From: a bacterium
Lineage (GTDB): Bacteria; Ratteibacteria; UBA8468; B48-G9; JAFGKM01
Length of the DNA stretch: 6,584 nucleotides
Direction of reading: 5' to 3'
Assembly (NCBI GenBank): GCA_021160565.1
Contig: JAGHCG010000208.1
Span: 1 to 6,584 of the forward strand
Shown: piece by piece, positions 1 to 6,365 of the stretch
Layout: each line of letters starts with the position of its first letter
Numbering within the stretch: position 1 is the first letter of the stretch
Made by a program: the position numbers and the translations under genes
The notes under the pieces: generated by a model
Database searches by the model: none
Told to the model about the DNA's origin: nothing
Seen by the model: the letters and a program-made list of their open reading frames with translations, nothing else

Positions 1-697
1 ATTTAGAAAAAGCATCAGAAGAAGATAAATATTCAATTATAAGTTCACATTCTCCTTCAATTTTCACTGGTTTTATCTTACCAATTTTTTCTATTGCTTT
101 TTTTGCTTTTTCTTTTATTATCTTTCTTGCTTTAAACGGAGAAAGAGAAATTGCACAGGTTCTATTAATTCCCCATTTCACAACTGCTTTCTCTATATCA
201 GGAACATAACTTTCACCTTCTTTACATGCTGCCTCATCTCCACTTATAAAAACTACAGGAATATTGAAATGTCCTGCTATATAAATTTCAAAACCAATTT
301 CCCCTATTTCTTCTCCATTCAGTTCCATCTTGACTATATGTTGACTTGAATAAGTATGGTTTAAATTCCCATTTTCTGTTCCATTCATACTGTGATGAGC
401 AAGTAAAAATACTGCATCCCAGCCCTTATCAATTTCCCACAAAGAAGAAATAGGTCTACCGTGATATAACTTTGCTTCTGGATGAATTTTTTCAGGTAAA
501 ATTCCACCATAGCCATGACCATCACATACCAGAATTTCATCAACCCCCATTTCTTTCAATCCATCACAACAGGCATTTACTTCTTCTGTTAAAAGTTCCT
601 TCGCTTTTTCAAAATATTTTCCATCAGGATATGTTTGAGTTTTAAAATCAACAACTCCTGCAACTCCTTCAAGGTCAGTCATAATGTAAATTTTCAT
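1..697 (-). CDS. M55 family (DppA-like) D-aminopeptidase, 3' end cut by window edge
   Basis: Zinc-dependent aminopeptidase of peptidase family M55, whose type member is the D-aminopeptidase DppA of Bacillus subtilis. 232 codons are visible with no stop; family members are about 270 residues, so roughly the last 40 are missing. The N-terminus MKIYIMTDLEGVAGV is the family signature. By comparison with DppA from memory, metal ligands are D8, E10, H61 (in CDGHG), H101 (in LLAHHS) and E133 (in IGEIGF). H114 (in NHTYS) fits the proposed catalytic His115. All key residues are present, so the enzyme looks intact where visible. There is no signal peptide, so it is cytoplasmic. The ATG is chosen because AAAGGGGG lies 5 nt upstream and the previous gene stops 2 nt before it. 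The family call is strong. The true substrate (D-aminoacyl peptide or an amide on a sugar conjugate) is open; the sugar-type neighbours favour something other than a classic dipeptide system. Confidence 0.93.
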   Translation of the reverse strand, partial: MKIYIMTDLEGVAGVVDFKTQTYPDGKYFEKAKELLTEEVNACCDGLKEMGVDEILVCDGHGYGGILPEKIHPEAKLYHGRPISSLWEIDKGWDAVFLLAHHSMNGTENGNLNHTYSSQHIVKMELNGEEIGEIGFEIYIAGHFNIPVVFISGDEAACKEGESYVPDIEKAVVKWGINRTCAISLSPFKARKIIKEKAKKAIEKIGKIKPVKIEGECELIIEYLSSSDAFSK

Positions 698-699
698 AA

Positions 700-2796
700 C
701 TACCCCCTTTTCAAATAAAATACTTCATAAAGAGATAAATTCATTACTTTAATTTCTGTCTTTTTATTATTATTAACAACAATTTCTCCGTCTTTAAAAA
801 CTCTCTCTGAAATATTATATTTCCTATTTAATTCAATTTTTACATCAACAGGCATAATTGAAGAAACAGGTCTTTTCATATCCCCTGTTAAATTTACTAT
901 ATGAATTATCCAGTTATTCTCATCTCTATAAAACTCGGTTATAACTGTTGAAGGTGCATCAACTTTTACATCAAAATCCACTCCCTCTTTTATTATCTCA
1001 GAGATTATTTCTTCCCACTCAACTGGATGTAAAGAATAATAAAATTGCCCAGGAAGAGCAGATAAATAAATAATCTCTCCTTTCCCCGATTTTTTTCTTA
1101 TAACTGCTGGATACTCTGATTTTTCAGTGTTATATGAATAAAGTCCTTCTGATGGTTTTATATATGAAACTATTTTTTCTCCACCACTTCTTATTTTAAT
1201 AGCATACAATGGTCTTGGAATTAACCTTCCACTTCCATATTTACCAATTTTTTCTTCAAGGGCACAGTACTGTTCTGTATTTCTTAAAGGGAAACAACCT
1301 TCCACTTCTATTTCAAGGAATGGATTTTTATCTCTCTTTTCTCCCAACTCATTATAAAAACCTGTTTCAAATGTCATAATTAACTTTCCCCCTTTTTCAA
1401 CAAACTTTTTTATAACTGATATTTCTTTTTCTGAAAGACAGGCAGAATTTGGAAGAATTAAAACTTTCAATTCATTTAAATCATTCTCAAGTGTGGTTCC
1501 ATTAACTATTCTGAAAGGAATATGTTTTCTGGTAAGTACTTCAAAAAAACCACAAAATTCTTCCCCTGTTATTTTATCAGACACACTTTTTTTATTTTTA
1601 ATCTTCTCTTCTTCTTTCACTAATACCAAATTTTCTTCCTTCTCAACTATTTCACTTCCATAGATACCCTCAATATCTGAAATATAGAAATATAGAGTGG
1701 GAGAAGAAACGAAAAGACCTATAGGTGAATACTGCTTCCCTTTTCCAAAAATATCTTTTTTAACTTCAACTTTTTCAAGAACACTTTTAATTGGGTTCCA
1801 GTATTCTTCTTTTTCAAGTTCATTTCCATTTATAACAGCAGTCCAAATTCCATTTTTAACACATAAATTCTGGCAAATACTCATTTTAACTTCTTCTGGA
1901 TAAAGGGGTATCCAGTGCCATACACCTGCAGCATGATGCATTGCAGCAGTTGATGGTTTCTTGCTAACTTTAAGACATTTTGCAACAAAGTAATAAAAAA
2001 AGAAATCTTTTACAGTTCCAAGATGATAAAATGCTTCTGCAAGATTGAAATCCTGATATGGCTCAAGGTCTCCAATGTATCTGGGAATTTTCCAGGAAGG
2101 AAGATGGGATGAGTTTATAAAAATTATTCCTTCTTTATTCACCTTCTTTAAAACATCTCTGGCATCTCTCATAAATTTCAAAAACGACTCTTTTCTGAAT
2201 AACAAAAATTCTTTCCAGAGCGGGTCAGACCAGTTTTCCCATTCAGGCAAATCCTTTCCTGTTTTCTCTTTAAATAATTTCTTACAATATTCACAATAAC
2301 AGCATTCAGGGTAAACAACCGGACCATCAAGAAATACACCATCTATTCCTGTCTTCATAACTTCCTCTATCATTAAAAAAGCCCAATCTCTAAAAGGTGA
2401 ATTTATACAAAAGGTCGTTCCATTTCCATATAAAGGATATTTCTTTCCATAAACTTTTCCATCATAAGTTATCTGCTGCCAGTCGGAATGTTTTTCTCCA
2501 AATTCATATGAGAACCAGTGGAGATTTAAATAGGAAATAACCTTCACTCCATATTTTCTTGCATACGGAAGATAACTTCTTATAAAATCAAAATCACCAA
2601 GTCCAGGGTATTTTTCAAAATAGGAAGAATTAAAAGAGACAAGATAACCTTGCCCAGGATAAGTTCCAAAAGAGCCAAGAACCCATTCAATATCTGCATG
2701 ATAAAACTGCCTTTTTATTTTTGCCAGTTTTCCAAAATCAAGATTTTTTAATTTCTCCCAGCCAGATGGATAATCAACTCTTATCATATGAAACAT
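700..2796 (-). CDS. Cytoplasmic glycoside hydrolase-like protein (GHL6-type TIM barrel plus GATase-like domain)
   Basis: 698-residue protein resembling the 'hypothetical glycosyl hydrolase 6' group linked to beta-galactosidase trimerisation domains. Residues about 1-350 read as a TIM barrel: VKVISYLNLHWF (84-95), then GIDGVFLDGP (150-159) with D157 as a candidate catalytic or substrate-binding acid. A Cys cluster follows (C165, C166, C168, C171), then LAEAFYH (252-258) with E254 as a second candidate acid. Residues about 410-480 (LKVLILPNSACLSEKEI, then KFVEKGGKLIMTFETG) match a class-I-GATase-like trimerisation domain as in GH42 enzymes. The C-terminus (about 610-698, with NWIIHIVNLTG) reads as a beta-sandwich. 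A Lys/Glu-rich stretch (about 381-410) probably forms a loop between domains. There is no signal peptide, so it acts on imported glycosides. The start is fixed by TAGGAG 6 nt upstream; a second Met at residue 4 has no better site. The fold call is good, but substrate and catalytic residues are unproven. It could also be a non-catalytic sugar-binding relative. Confidence 0.82.
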   Translation of the reverse strand: MFHMIRVDYPSGWEKLKNLDFGKLAKIKRQFYHADIEWVLGSFGTYPGQGYLVSFNSSYFEKYPGLGDFDFIRSYLPYARKYGVKVISYLNLHWFSYEFGEKHSDWQQITYDGKVYGKKYPLYGNGTTFCINSPFRDWAFLMIEEVMKTGIDGVFLDGPVVYPECCYCEYCKKLFKEKTGKDLPEWENWSDPLWKEFLLFRKESFLKFMRDARDVLKKVNKEGIIFINSSHLPSWKIPRYIGDLEPYQDFNLAEAFYHLGTVKDFFFYYFVAKCLKVSKKPSTAAMHHAAGVWHWIPLYPEEVKMSICQNLCVKNGIWTAVINGNELEKEEYWNPIKSVLEKVEVKKDIFGKGKQYSPIGLFVSSPTLYFYISDIEGIYGSEIVEKEENLVLVKEEEKIKNKKSVSDKITGEEFCGFFEVLTRKHIPFRIVNGTTLENDLNELKVLILPNSACLSEKEISVIKKFVEKGGKLIMTFETGFYNELGEKRDKNPFLEIEVEGCFPLRNTEQYCALEEKIGKYGSGRLIPRPLYAIKIRSGGEKIVSYIKPSEGLYSYNTEKSEYPAVIRKKSGKGEIIYLSALPGQFYYSLHPVEWEEIISEIIKEGVDFDVKVDAPSTVITEFYRDENNWIIHIVNLTGDMKRPVSSIMPVDVKIELNRKYNISERVFKDGEIVVNNNKKTEIKVMNLSLYEVFYLKRG
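703..710 (-). promoter_or_regulatory. Shine-Dalgarno of the M55 gene, inside the end of the upstream gene
   Basis: AAAGGGGG sits 5 nt before the ATG at 697. It is made from the last two Arg-Gly codons of the preceding gene, immediately before its TAG stop. A ribosome finishing the upstream gene would cover this site, which predicts translational coupling. Confidence 0.75.
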
Positions 2797-2802
2797 TTTT
2801 TT

Positions 2803-2808
2803 CTCCTA
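2803..2808 (-). promoter_or_regulatory. Shine-Dalgarno of the glycosidase-like gene, overlapping the upstream stop codon
   Basis: TAGGAG begins with the TAG stop of the preceding aminotransferase gene and ends 6 nt (all A) before the ATG at 2796. Sharing the stop codon with the ribosome-binding site supports coupled translation and decides the start at residue M1 over M4. Confidence 0.8.
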
Positions 2809-4041
2809 TTTCAAATATGCTTTTTCTACCTTTTCAAATGCTTTCAGTATATCTTCAATTTCTTTATCAGTAAAGCACTCGTGAATGTAAAGGGTGATGT
2901 GGGAATTTAAGGATTTTTCAGCAACTGGGCATTTATATTCTATATCGGGTCTGTAGGGATTCCAGGGATAACCACTTTTCCCGAATGTTTTTCTTTTTTT
3001 AATAAATGGATTTTCATACATAGGAATTACATAGTGAGAACCTACTGGAATCCCTTCTGCTTTAAGTGCTTCAGCAACTTTCCATTTATCAACTTTCAAT
3101 TTTTCTTTATCAACTTTCACAAAACAGAACCAGTAATTCGGTTTACTATTTTGAGGTTTTTTCCATAGAGAGAATGCTTTTAAGTTTGAAAATTCCTTTC
3201 TTAACTTTTCAACAATTTTATATCTTTTATCTGCAATCTTTTTTAACTTTTTCAATTGTATCCTTCCGATAATTGCCTCTATTTCTGTCATCCTGTAATT
3301 TAAACCAAGAGAGACATTACCTTCTGGATTTTTTATTCCGAATGGTTTACCTCTATCTGCAAATCTTTTGGCAGCCCAGTAATATTTTTCTTTATCAGTT
3401 ATAACCATTCCACCCTGACCTCCACTTGTCATATGTTTTCCACTCATTAAAGAAAAAACTCCCATATCTCCAAAAGTTCCTACATATCTTCCTTTGTAAA
3501 TTGAACCGTGTGCCTGGGCGCAATCCTCAATCACTTTCAGTTTATACTTCCTTGCCACTTTCATTATTTTGTCCATCTCACAGGGAACTCCTGCAAGATG
3601 AACTACAATTACTGCTTTTGTTTTCTCAGTAATAACTTTTTCTATTGTTTCAGGTGTTATATTTAAAGTATCAAAATCAACATCAGCAAAAACAGGTATA
3701 AGTCCCTGAAAAATAATTGGCATAACAGTTCCAGGGTCTGTAATTGGAGTTGTTATAACTTCACTTCCTGGTTCTAAATCAAGAGAAGCAATTGCTGAAT
3801 GAACTGCTGCCGTTCCTGAACTTGTTGCTGTTGCAAATTTAACTCCAAAATATCTGGCAAACTCCTTTTCATATCTATCAACATTTTCTCCTGCATATCT
3901 GTCAAGAAATTTTGCTGTTGATTCTTCTGTTCCTTTTTTGAGAAGTTCTAAAACTGCTTTTACTTCCCTTTCGTCAAACATGATTCTTTCCGGCATTGGC
4001 TTTTTCCTTACTGGTTTTCCACCTTCAACTGCAAGTTTCAT
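2806..4041 (-). CDS. DegT/DnrJ/EryC1/StrS family PLP-dependent aminotransferase (second copy in operon)
   Basis: 411-residue, full-length member of the DegT/StrS aminotransferases, which transfer an amino group (usually from Glu or Gln) to keto-sugars or cyclitols using PLP. Visible landmarks are SSGTAA (74-79, phosphate/cofactor region), IEDCAQAHGS (171-180) with D173 for the PLP pyridine nitrogen and Q176, and FSLMSGKHMTSGGQGG (196-211) with K202 as the Schiff-base lysine. NYRMTEIEAIIG (248-259) and a C-terminal CPVAEKSLNSHITLYIHECFTDKEI block follow. The N-terminus LAVEGGKPVRKKP and the EDCAQAHG variant recall the StsC/BtrR and AHBA-synthase side of the family (from memory). The cofactor set is complete, so it should be active, in the cytoplasm and probably as a dimer with shared active sites. 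It is a clear paralogue of the 4935-6251 product. AAGGAGG, 5 nt upstream, fixes the start. The sugar or cyclitol substrate, and whether the enzyme works in synthesis or breakdown, cannot be told from sequence. Confidence 0.94.
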   Translation of the reverse strand: MKLAVEGGKPVRKKPMPERIMFDEREVKAVLELLKKGTEESTAKFLDRYAGENVDRYEKEFARYFGVKFATATSSGTAAVHSAIASLDLEPGSEVITTPITDPGTVMPIIFQGLIPVFADVDFDTLNITPETIEKVITEKTKAVIVVHLAGVPCEMDKIMKVARKYKLKVIEDCAQAHGSIYKGRYVGTFGDMGVFSLMSGKHMTSGGQGGMVITDKEKYYWAAKRFADRGKPFGIKNPEGNVSLGLNYRMTEIEAIIGRIQLKKLKKIADKRYKIVEKLRKEFSNLKAFSLWKKPQNSKPNYWFCFVKVDKEKLKVDKWKVAEALKAEGIPVGSHYVIPMYENPFIKKRKTFGKSGYPWNPYRPDIEYKCPVAEKSLNSHITLYIHECFTDKEIEDILKAFEKVEKAYLK

Positions 4042-4046
4042 TCTTT

Positions 4047-4053
4047 CCTCCTT
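4047..4053 (-). promoter_or_regulatory. Consensus Shine-Dalgarno of the second aminotransferase gene
   Basis: AAGGAGG is a full anti-16S match 5 nt before the ATG at 4041. It begins at the last base of the TGA stop of the amidohydrolase gene. It is the strongest ribosome-binding site in the operon. Confidence 0.85.
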
Positions 4054-4919
4054 CAGAGAGATAAAACTTTTCTGGCATTTTCCTCTATAATTTTTCTATA
4101 AGCAATTTCTGAAATTTTCCCTTTTTCCACTGCCTGTCTCAAATAATCAACAATCGGGACTTCCTGATTTACATGGCACAGGTCTGTTCCAAAAAGAAGT
4201 TTGTCCTGAAACTTCTCCAAAAACCAGTATCCAAATTCAGGGTCTCTTGATATTGCATTGTATCCACTGTTTGCTGAAAGGTCCCCATATAAATTCGGGT
4301 ATTTTTCAAGAAGTTCACATACTCTACCAGGTGATTTTACAGGACCTTCTGGATAACCACCCCTTTTTTCCTCATCAACCTCTGATGAAATTTCTGACCA
4401 GAAAGCCATCGCATGACCAATAAAAATAGTGTCGGGAAACTCTTTAAGAACCTCTTCAAGCTGACCAAGTCCTTTGTCCACTGCTGCTCCATAAATTCCA
4501 TATTTCACACTTACAGCAAAATGGATTAACACAGGAAGATTCAATTCTCCGCATTGCCTGAATAAATTTTTATATCTCTCGTCATTCACATATAAATTTG
4601 CTGTCAGTTCTCCCACACCCTTACATCCTTCATTTTTATATTCCTCTAAAACCCATTTAAAATCAGTTTCAGGACTGTTATTTCCATTTCTCGGATCAAG
4701 TTTACAGAAAGGAATTATTCTATCAGGATATTTCTTATAAACTTCAAGCACTCTCTCTGTATCAAAATGAAAAAAAGAACATTCAGGACTTACTCCTCTG
4801 GGAAGAAGAACAGCTTTTTCTATCCCTAACTCATCCATTCTTTTAAGCAATTCATCTATCCCAAAAACAGGTTCTTCTTTTACTGTTCCTCTTCCAATAT
4901 GAGTGTGTATATCTATCAT
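4053..4919 (-). CDS. Metal-dependent amidohydrolase (amidohydrolase-2 / TIM-barrel family)
   Basis: 288-residue hydrolase or decarboxylase of the amidohydrolase superfamily, PF04909-like. It opens with MIDIHTHIG, giving the metal ligands H5 and H7. KGVGEL (100-105) has E104 at the end of a strand, LIHFA has H133, FIGHAMAF has H169, and LLFGTDL has the conserved Asp D246. The C-terminal NARKVLSL matches the common NAxxLF/NAxKLL ending. Length is normal for the family, and no signal peptide or membrane segment is visible. It lies between two aminotransferase genes, 15 nt after one and 11 nt before the other, so it probably acts on the same compound series. Family chemistry includes C-N hydrolysis, lactone opening and decarboxylation; the sequence alone does not choose between them. 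A lactonase or a cyclic-amide hydrolase would both fit amino-sugar metabolism (inference). The ATG is supported by AAAGGGGG 5 nt upstream. Confidence 0.9.
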   Translation of the reverse strand: MIDIHTHIGRGTVKEEPVFGIDELLKRMDELGIEKAVLLPRGVSPECSFFHFDTERVLEVYKKYPDRIIPFCKLDPRNGNNSPETDFKWVLEEYKNEGCKGVGELTANLYVNDERYKNLFRQCGELNLPVLIHFAVSVKYGIYGAAVDKGLGQLEEVLKEFPDTIFIGHAMAFWSEISSEVDEEKRGGYPEGPVKSPGRVCELLEKYPNLYGDLSANSGYNAISRDPEFGYWFLEKFQDKLLFGTDLCHVNQEVPIVDYLRQAVEKGKISEIAYRKIIEENARKVLSL

Positions 4920-4924
4920 TTCAA

Positions 4925-4932
4925 CCCCCTTT
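4925..4932 (-). promoter_or_regulatory. Shine-Dalgarno of the amidohydrolase gene
   Basis: AAAGGGGG lies 5 nt before the ATG at 4919 and 2 nt after the TAA stop of the upstream aminotransferase gene. The same octamer at the same distance precedes the M55 gene at 697. Confidence 0.75.
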
Positions 4933-4934
4933 TT

Positions 4935-6251
4935 TTAAATACCGAGAGTCAATCCCCACTTTCCAATATCTTCAGGGTCTCCTTTATCACCTTTCAACAG
5001 TTCTTTATAATTTTTCAGCACCTTTTCAAATCCTGAAGCATATTTTTCTATTATTGATGGTTTAAATTTTCTGAAAAGAGGGATTGTAAAAACTCTTTTT
5101 CCAATACTTTCAGAAACAGGGAGAGACCCTTTTGATTGGACAATATTTCCTTTTATGTTTCTTAAATTTGTCGGTTTTCCATCATTATAAACATCTATTG
5201 TGTGGAAAAGAGGATGAAGATGAAGAGGTTTATTACATCCAGGTAATACAGAAATCCCCTCTGCCCTCATTGCTTCACAGAATCTTGTTAATGAAAGACC
5301 TTCCAGTTTTTCTTTTTCGAGAAAAGCGACTGGATGATACCATGCTCCTTTTGTACTTCCTGAATTTTTTGGTGGTCTGTGAGGTTTTATTCCCGGTATT
5401 TCCTCAAGTAAATCACAGAAATAATTCATTGCTTTATCAATCTCCTCCATCTCTTCTTTAAAATATTTTATTTTTACAACTCCCACGGCAGATGAAAGTT
5501 GATGCATCCGGTATTTATATCCTCCCCAGGGTATTCCAGTGCCTTTTTTAAGATAATCAAAAGTAATTTCAGAATGCCTTTCATAATGAGCAAAAATAAT
5601 TGCTCTTTCATAAATTTCCCTATCATCAGTCAGCATTATCCCTGCCTCTCCTATGGCAAAACCCTTACCACTCATTAAAGAAAATGCTGAAACATCTCCA
5701 AAAGTTCCTGTTAACTTTCCTTTATAAAGAGAACCGTGAGAATGAGAGCAATCCTCAAGAATTTTTAAATTATGTTTTTTTGCTATTTCAATTATTCTGT
5801 CCATCTCAGCAGGGTATCCAGCATAATGAACCACAATTATTGCTTTTGTCCTTTCTGTTATATGATTTTCAATATCATCGGGATTTATACAGAGAGTTTC
5901 AGGGTGAATATCAGCAAAAACCACAGAAGCACCGAGAGATAAAGCAGGAAGAGCAGAAGCCCAGTAAGTGATTGAAGGGCAGATAATTTCGTCTCCCTTT
6001 CCAATTTTCAATCCAAAAAGGGAAGAATGTATTGCTGCCGTTCCATTGTTATGACCGAGTGCATATCTCACTCCATACCATTTAGCATACTCTCTTTCAA
6101 ATTCCTTTGTAATATCTATATCTGACATCTTCCATTCTCTCAAAACTTCAAGTACTTTCTTTTCGATTTCCTCACTTACTTCCCTTTTAAAAACCTCCTC
6201 ATCCTCTTTTTCTATTGTCTTTTCTCCACCAAAAATTGCAAGATTACTCAT
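4935..6251 (-). CDS. DegT/DnrJ/EryC1/StrS family PLP-dependent aminotransferase (first gene of operon)
   Basis: 438-residue DegT/StrS-type aminotransferase. Landmarks are NNGTAA (68-73, in place of the more usual SSGTAA), FADIHPETLCI (112-122), LEDCSHSHGS (165-174) with D167 for the PLP ring, AFSLMSGKG (189-197) with K196 as the Schiff-base lysine, and YKYRMHQLSSAVG (245-257). The Gln usually found four residues before the Gly of the EDxxQxxG motif is His here (H170), whereas the paralogue at 2806-4041 keeps Gln. The glycine-rich loop after the lysine is GEAG, not GGQGG. These differences suggest another substrate or amino donor. The protein is longer than its paralogue, with a C-terminal tail (about 416-438, GDKGDPEDIGKWGLTLGI). 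The start is chosen from AAAGGG 6 nt upstream. An earlier in-frame ATG at 6272 meets a stop after one codon. As promoter-proximal gene it probably defines the operon's main step, but direction and substrate are unknown. Cytoplasmic. Confidence 0.94.
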   Translation of the reverse strand: MSNLAIFGGEKTIEKEDEEVFKREVSEEIEKKVLEVLREWKMSDIDITKEFEREYAKWYGVRYALGHNNGTAAIHSSLFGLKIGKGDEIICPSITYWASALPALSLGASVVFADIHPETLCINPDDIENHITERTKAIIVVHYAGYPAEMDRIIEIAKKHNLKILEDCSHSHGSLYKGKLTGTFGDVSAFSLMSGKGFAIGEAGIMLTDDREIYERAIIFAHYERHSEITFDYLKKGTGIPWGGYKYRMHQLSSAVGVVKIKYFKEEMEEIDKAMNYFCDLLEEIPGIKPHRPPKNSGSTKGAWYHPVAFLEKEKLEGLSLTRFCEAMRAEGISVLPGCNKPLHLHPLFHTIDVYNDGKPTNLRNIKGNIVQSKGSLPVSESIGKRVFTIPLFRKFKPSIIEKYASGFEKVLKNYKELLKGDKGDPEDIGKWGLTLGI

Positions 6252-6257
6252 CTTTTT

Positions 6258-6263
6258 CCCTTT
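6258..6263 (-). promoter_or_regulatory. Shine-Dalgarno of the first operon gene
   Basis: AAAGGG lies 6 nt before the ATG at 6251 in an A-rich leader. It is weaker than the sites of the downstream genes but at normal spacing, and it supports this ATG as the start. Confidence 0.6.
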
Positions 6264-6294
6264 TTATTTCATTATTCATATATTTTTCTTCAAA

Positions 6295-6322
6295 ACTATA
6301 AAGTTTTTGCGAAATTGGTAAA
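6295..6322 (-). promoter_or_regulatory. Candidate sigma-70-type promoter of the operon
   Basis: On the minus strand TTTACC (6322-6317; four of six matches to TTGACA) is followed after 16 nt by TATAGT (6300-6295; five of six matches to TATAAT). Transcription would begin near 6288, leaving a leader of about 37 nt before the ATG at 6251. The leader shows no riboswitch-like structure. AT-rich DNA gives such matches by chance, so confidence is moderate. Its position between the palindromes and the first gene supports it. Confidence 0.5.
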
Positions 6323-6336
6323 AAAATTTGCTTCCT

Positions 6337-6365
6337 CAGAACCCGGTTCTAAGAACCCGGTTCTG
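6337..6365. repeat. Two tandem 13-bp palindromes, candidate operator
   Basis: AGAACCCGGTTCT occurs twice, at 6338-6350 and 6352-6364, separated by one A. Each copy is a perfect palindrome (AGAACC and GGTTCT) around a central C. A C before and a G after make the whole block a 29-bp near-palindrome centred on 6351. The copies repeat at 14 bp. The block ends about 15 bp upstream of the candidate -35 box, centred about 56 and 70 bp before the inferred transcription start, which suits binding of a dimeric regulator. On the minus-strand RNA it could also fold into a hairpin downstream of the AraC-type gene, but the T-run (6320-6326) starts about 10 nt after the stem, which is poor for a classic terminator. 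Confidence 0.7.

Noticed and set aside
2785..2787. M4 as start of the glycosidase-like protein
   Set aside because: TAGGAG lies at ideal distance from M1 and would be too far (15 nt) from M4.
1697..3632. Plus-strand open frames of 68-74 codons (1697-1903, 2075-2299, 3066-3272, 3426-3632)
   Set aside because: All are antisense to well-supported genes, show Phe/Ser/Leu-rich shadow composition and no recognisable domain.
5132..5971. Plus-strand open frames of 109 and 123 codons inside the first aminotransferase gene
   Set aside because: They lie antisense to a clear DegT gene, have low-complexity Leu/Phe/Ser/Gln-rich translations typical of the complement of purine-rich coding DNA, and match no family I know.
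6252..6279. Upstream ATGs (6279 and 6272) as starts of the first aminotransferase
   Set aside because: The one at 6279 is out of frame, and the in-frame one at 6272 is followed by AAA and a stop.
6311..6330. Loose inverted repeat GCAAATT / AATTTCGC around the -35 box as a second operator
   Set aside because: The arms need a bulge to match and are AT-rich, so chance is a sufficient explanation.
6337..6365. CRISPR-like repeat
   Set aside because: Only two 13-bp copies one base apart, with no spacers and no cas gene; a palindromic operator or hairpin explains it better.
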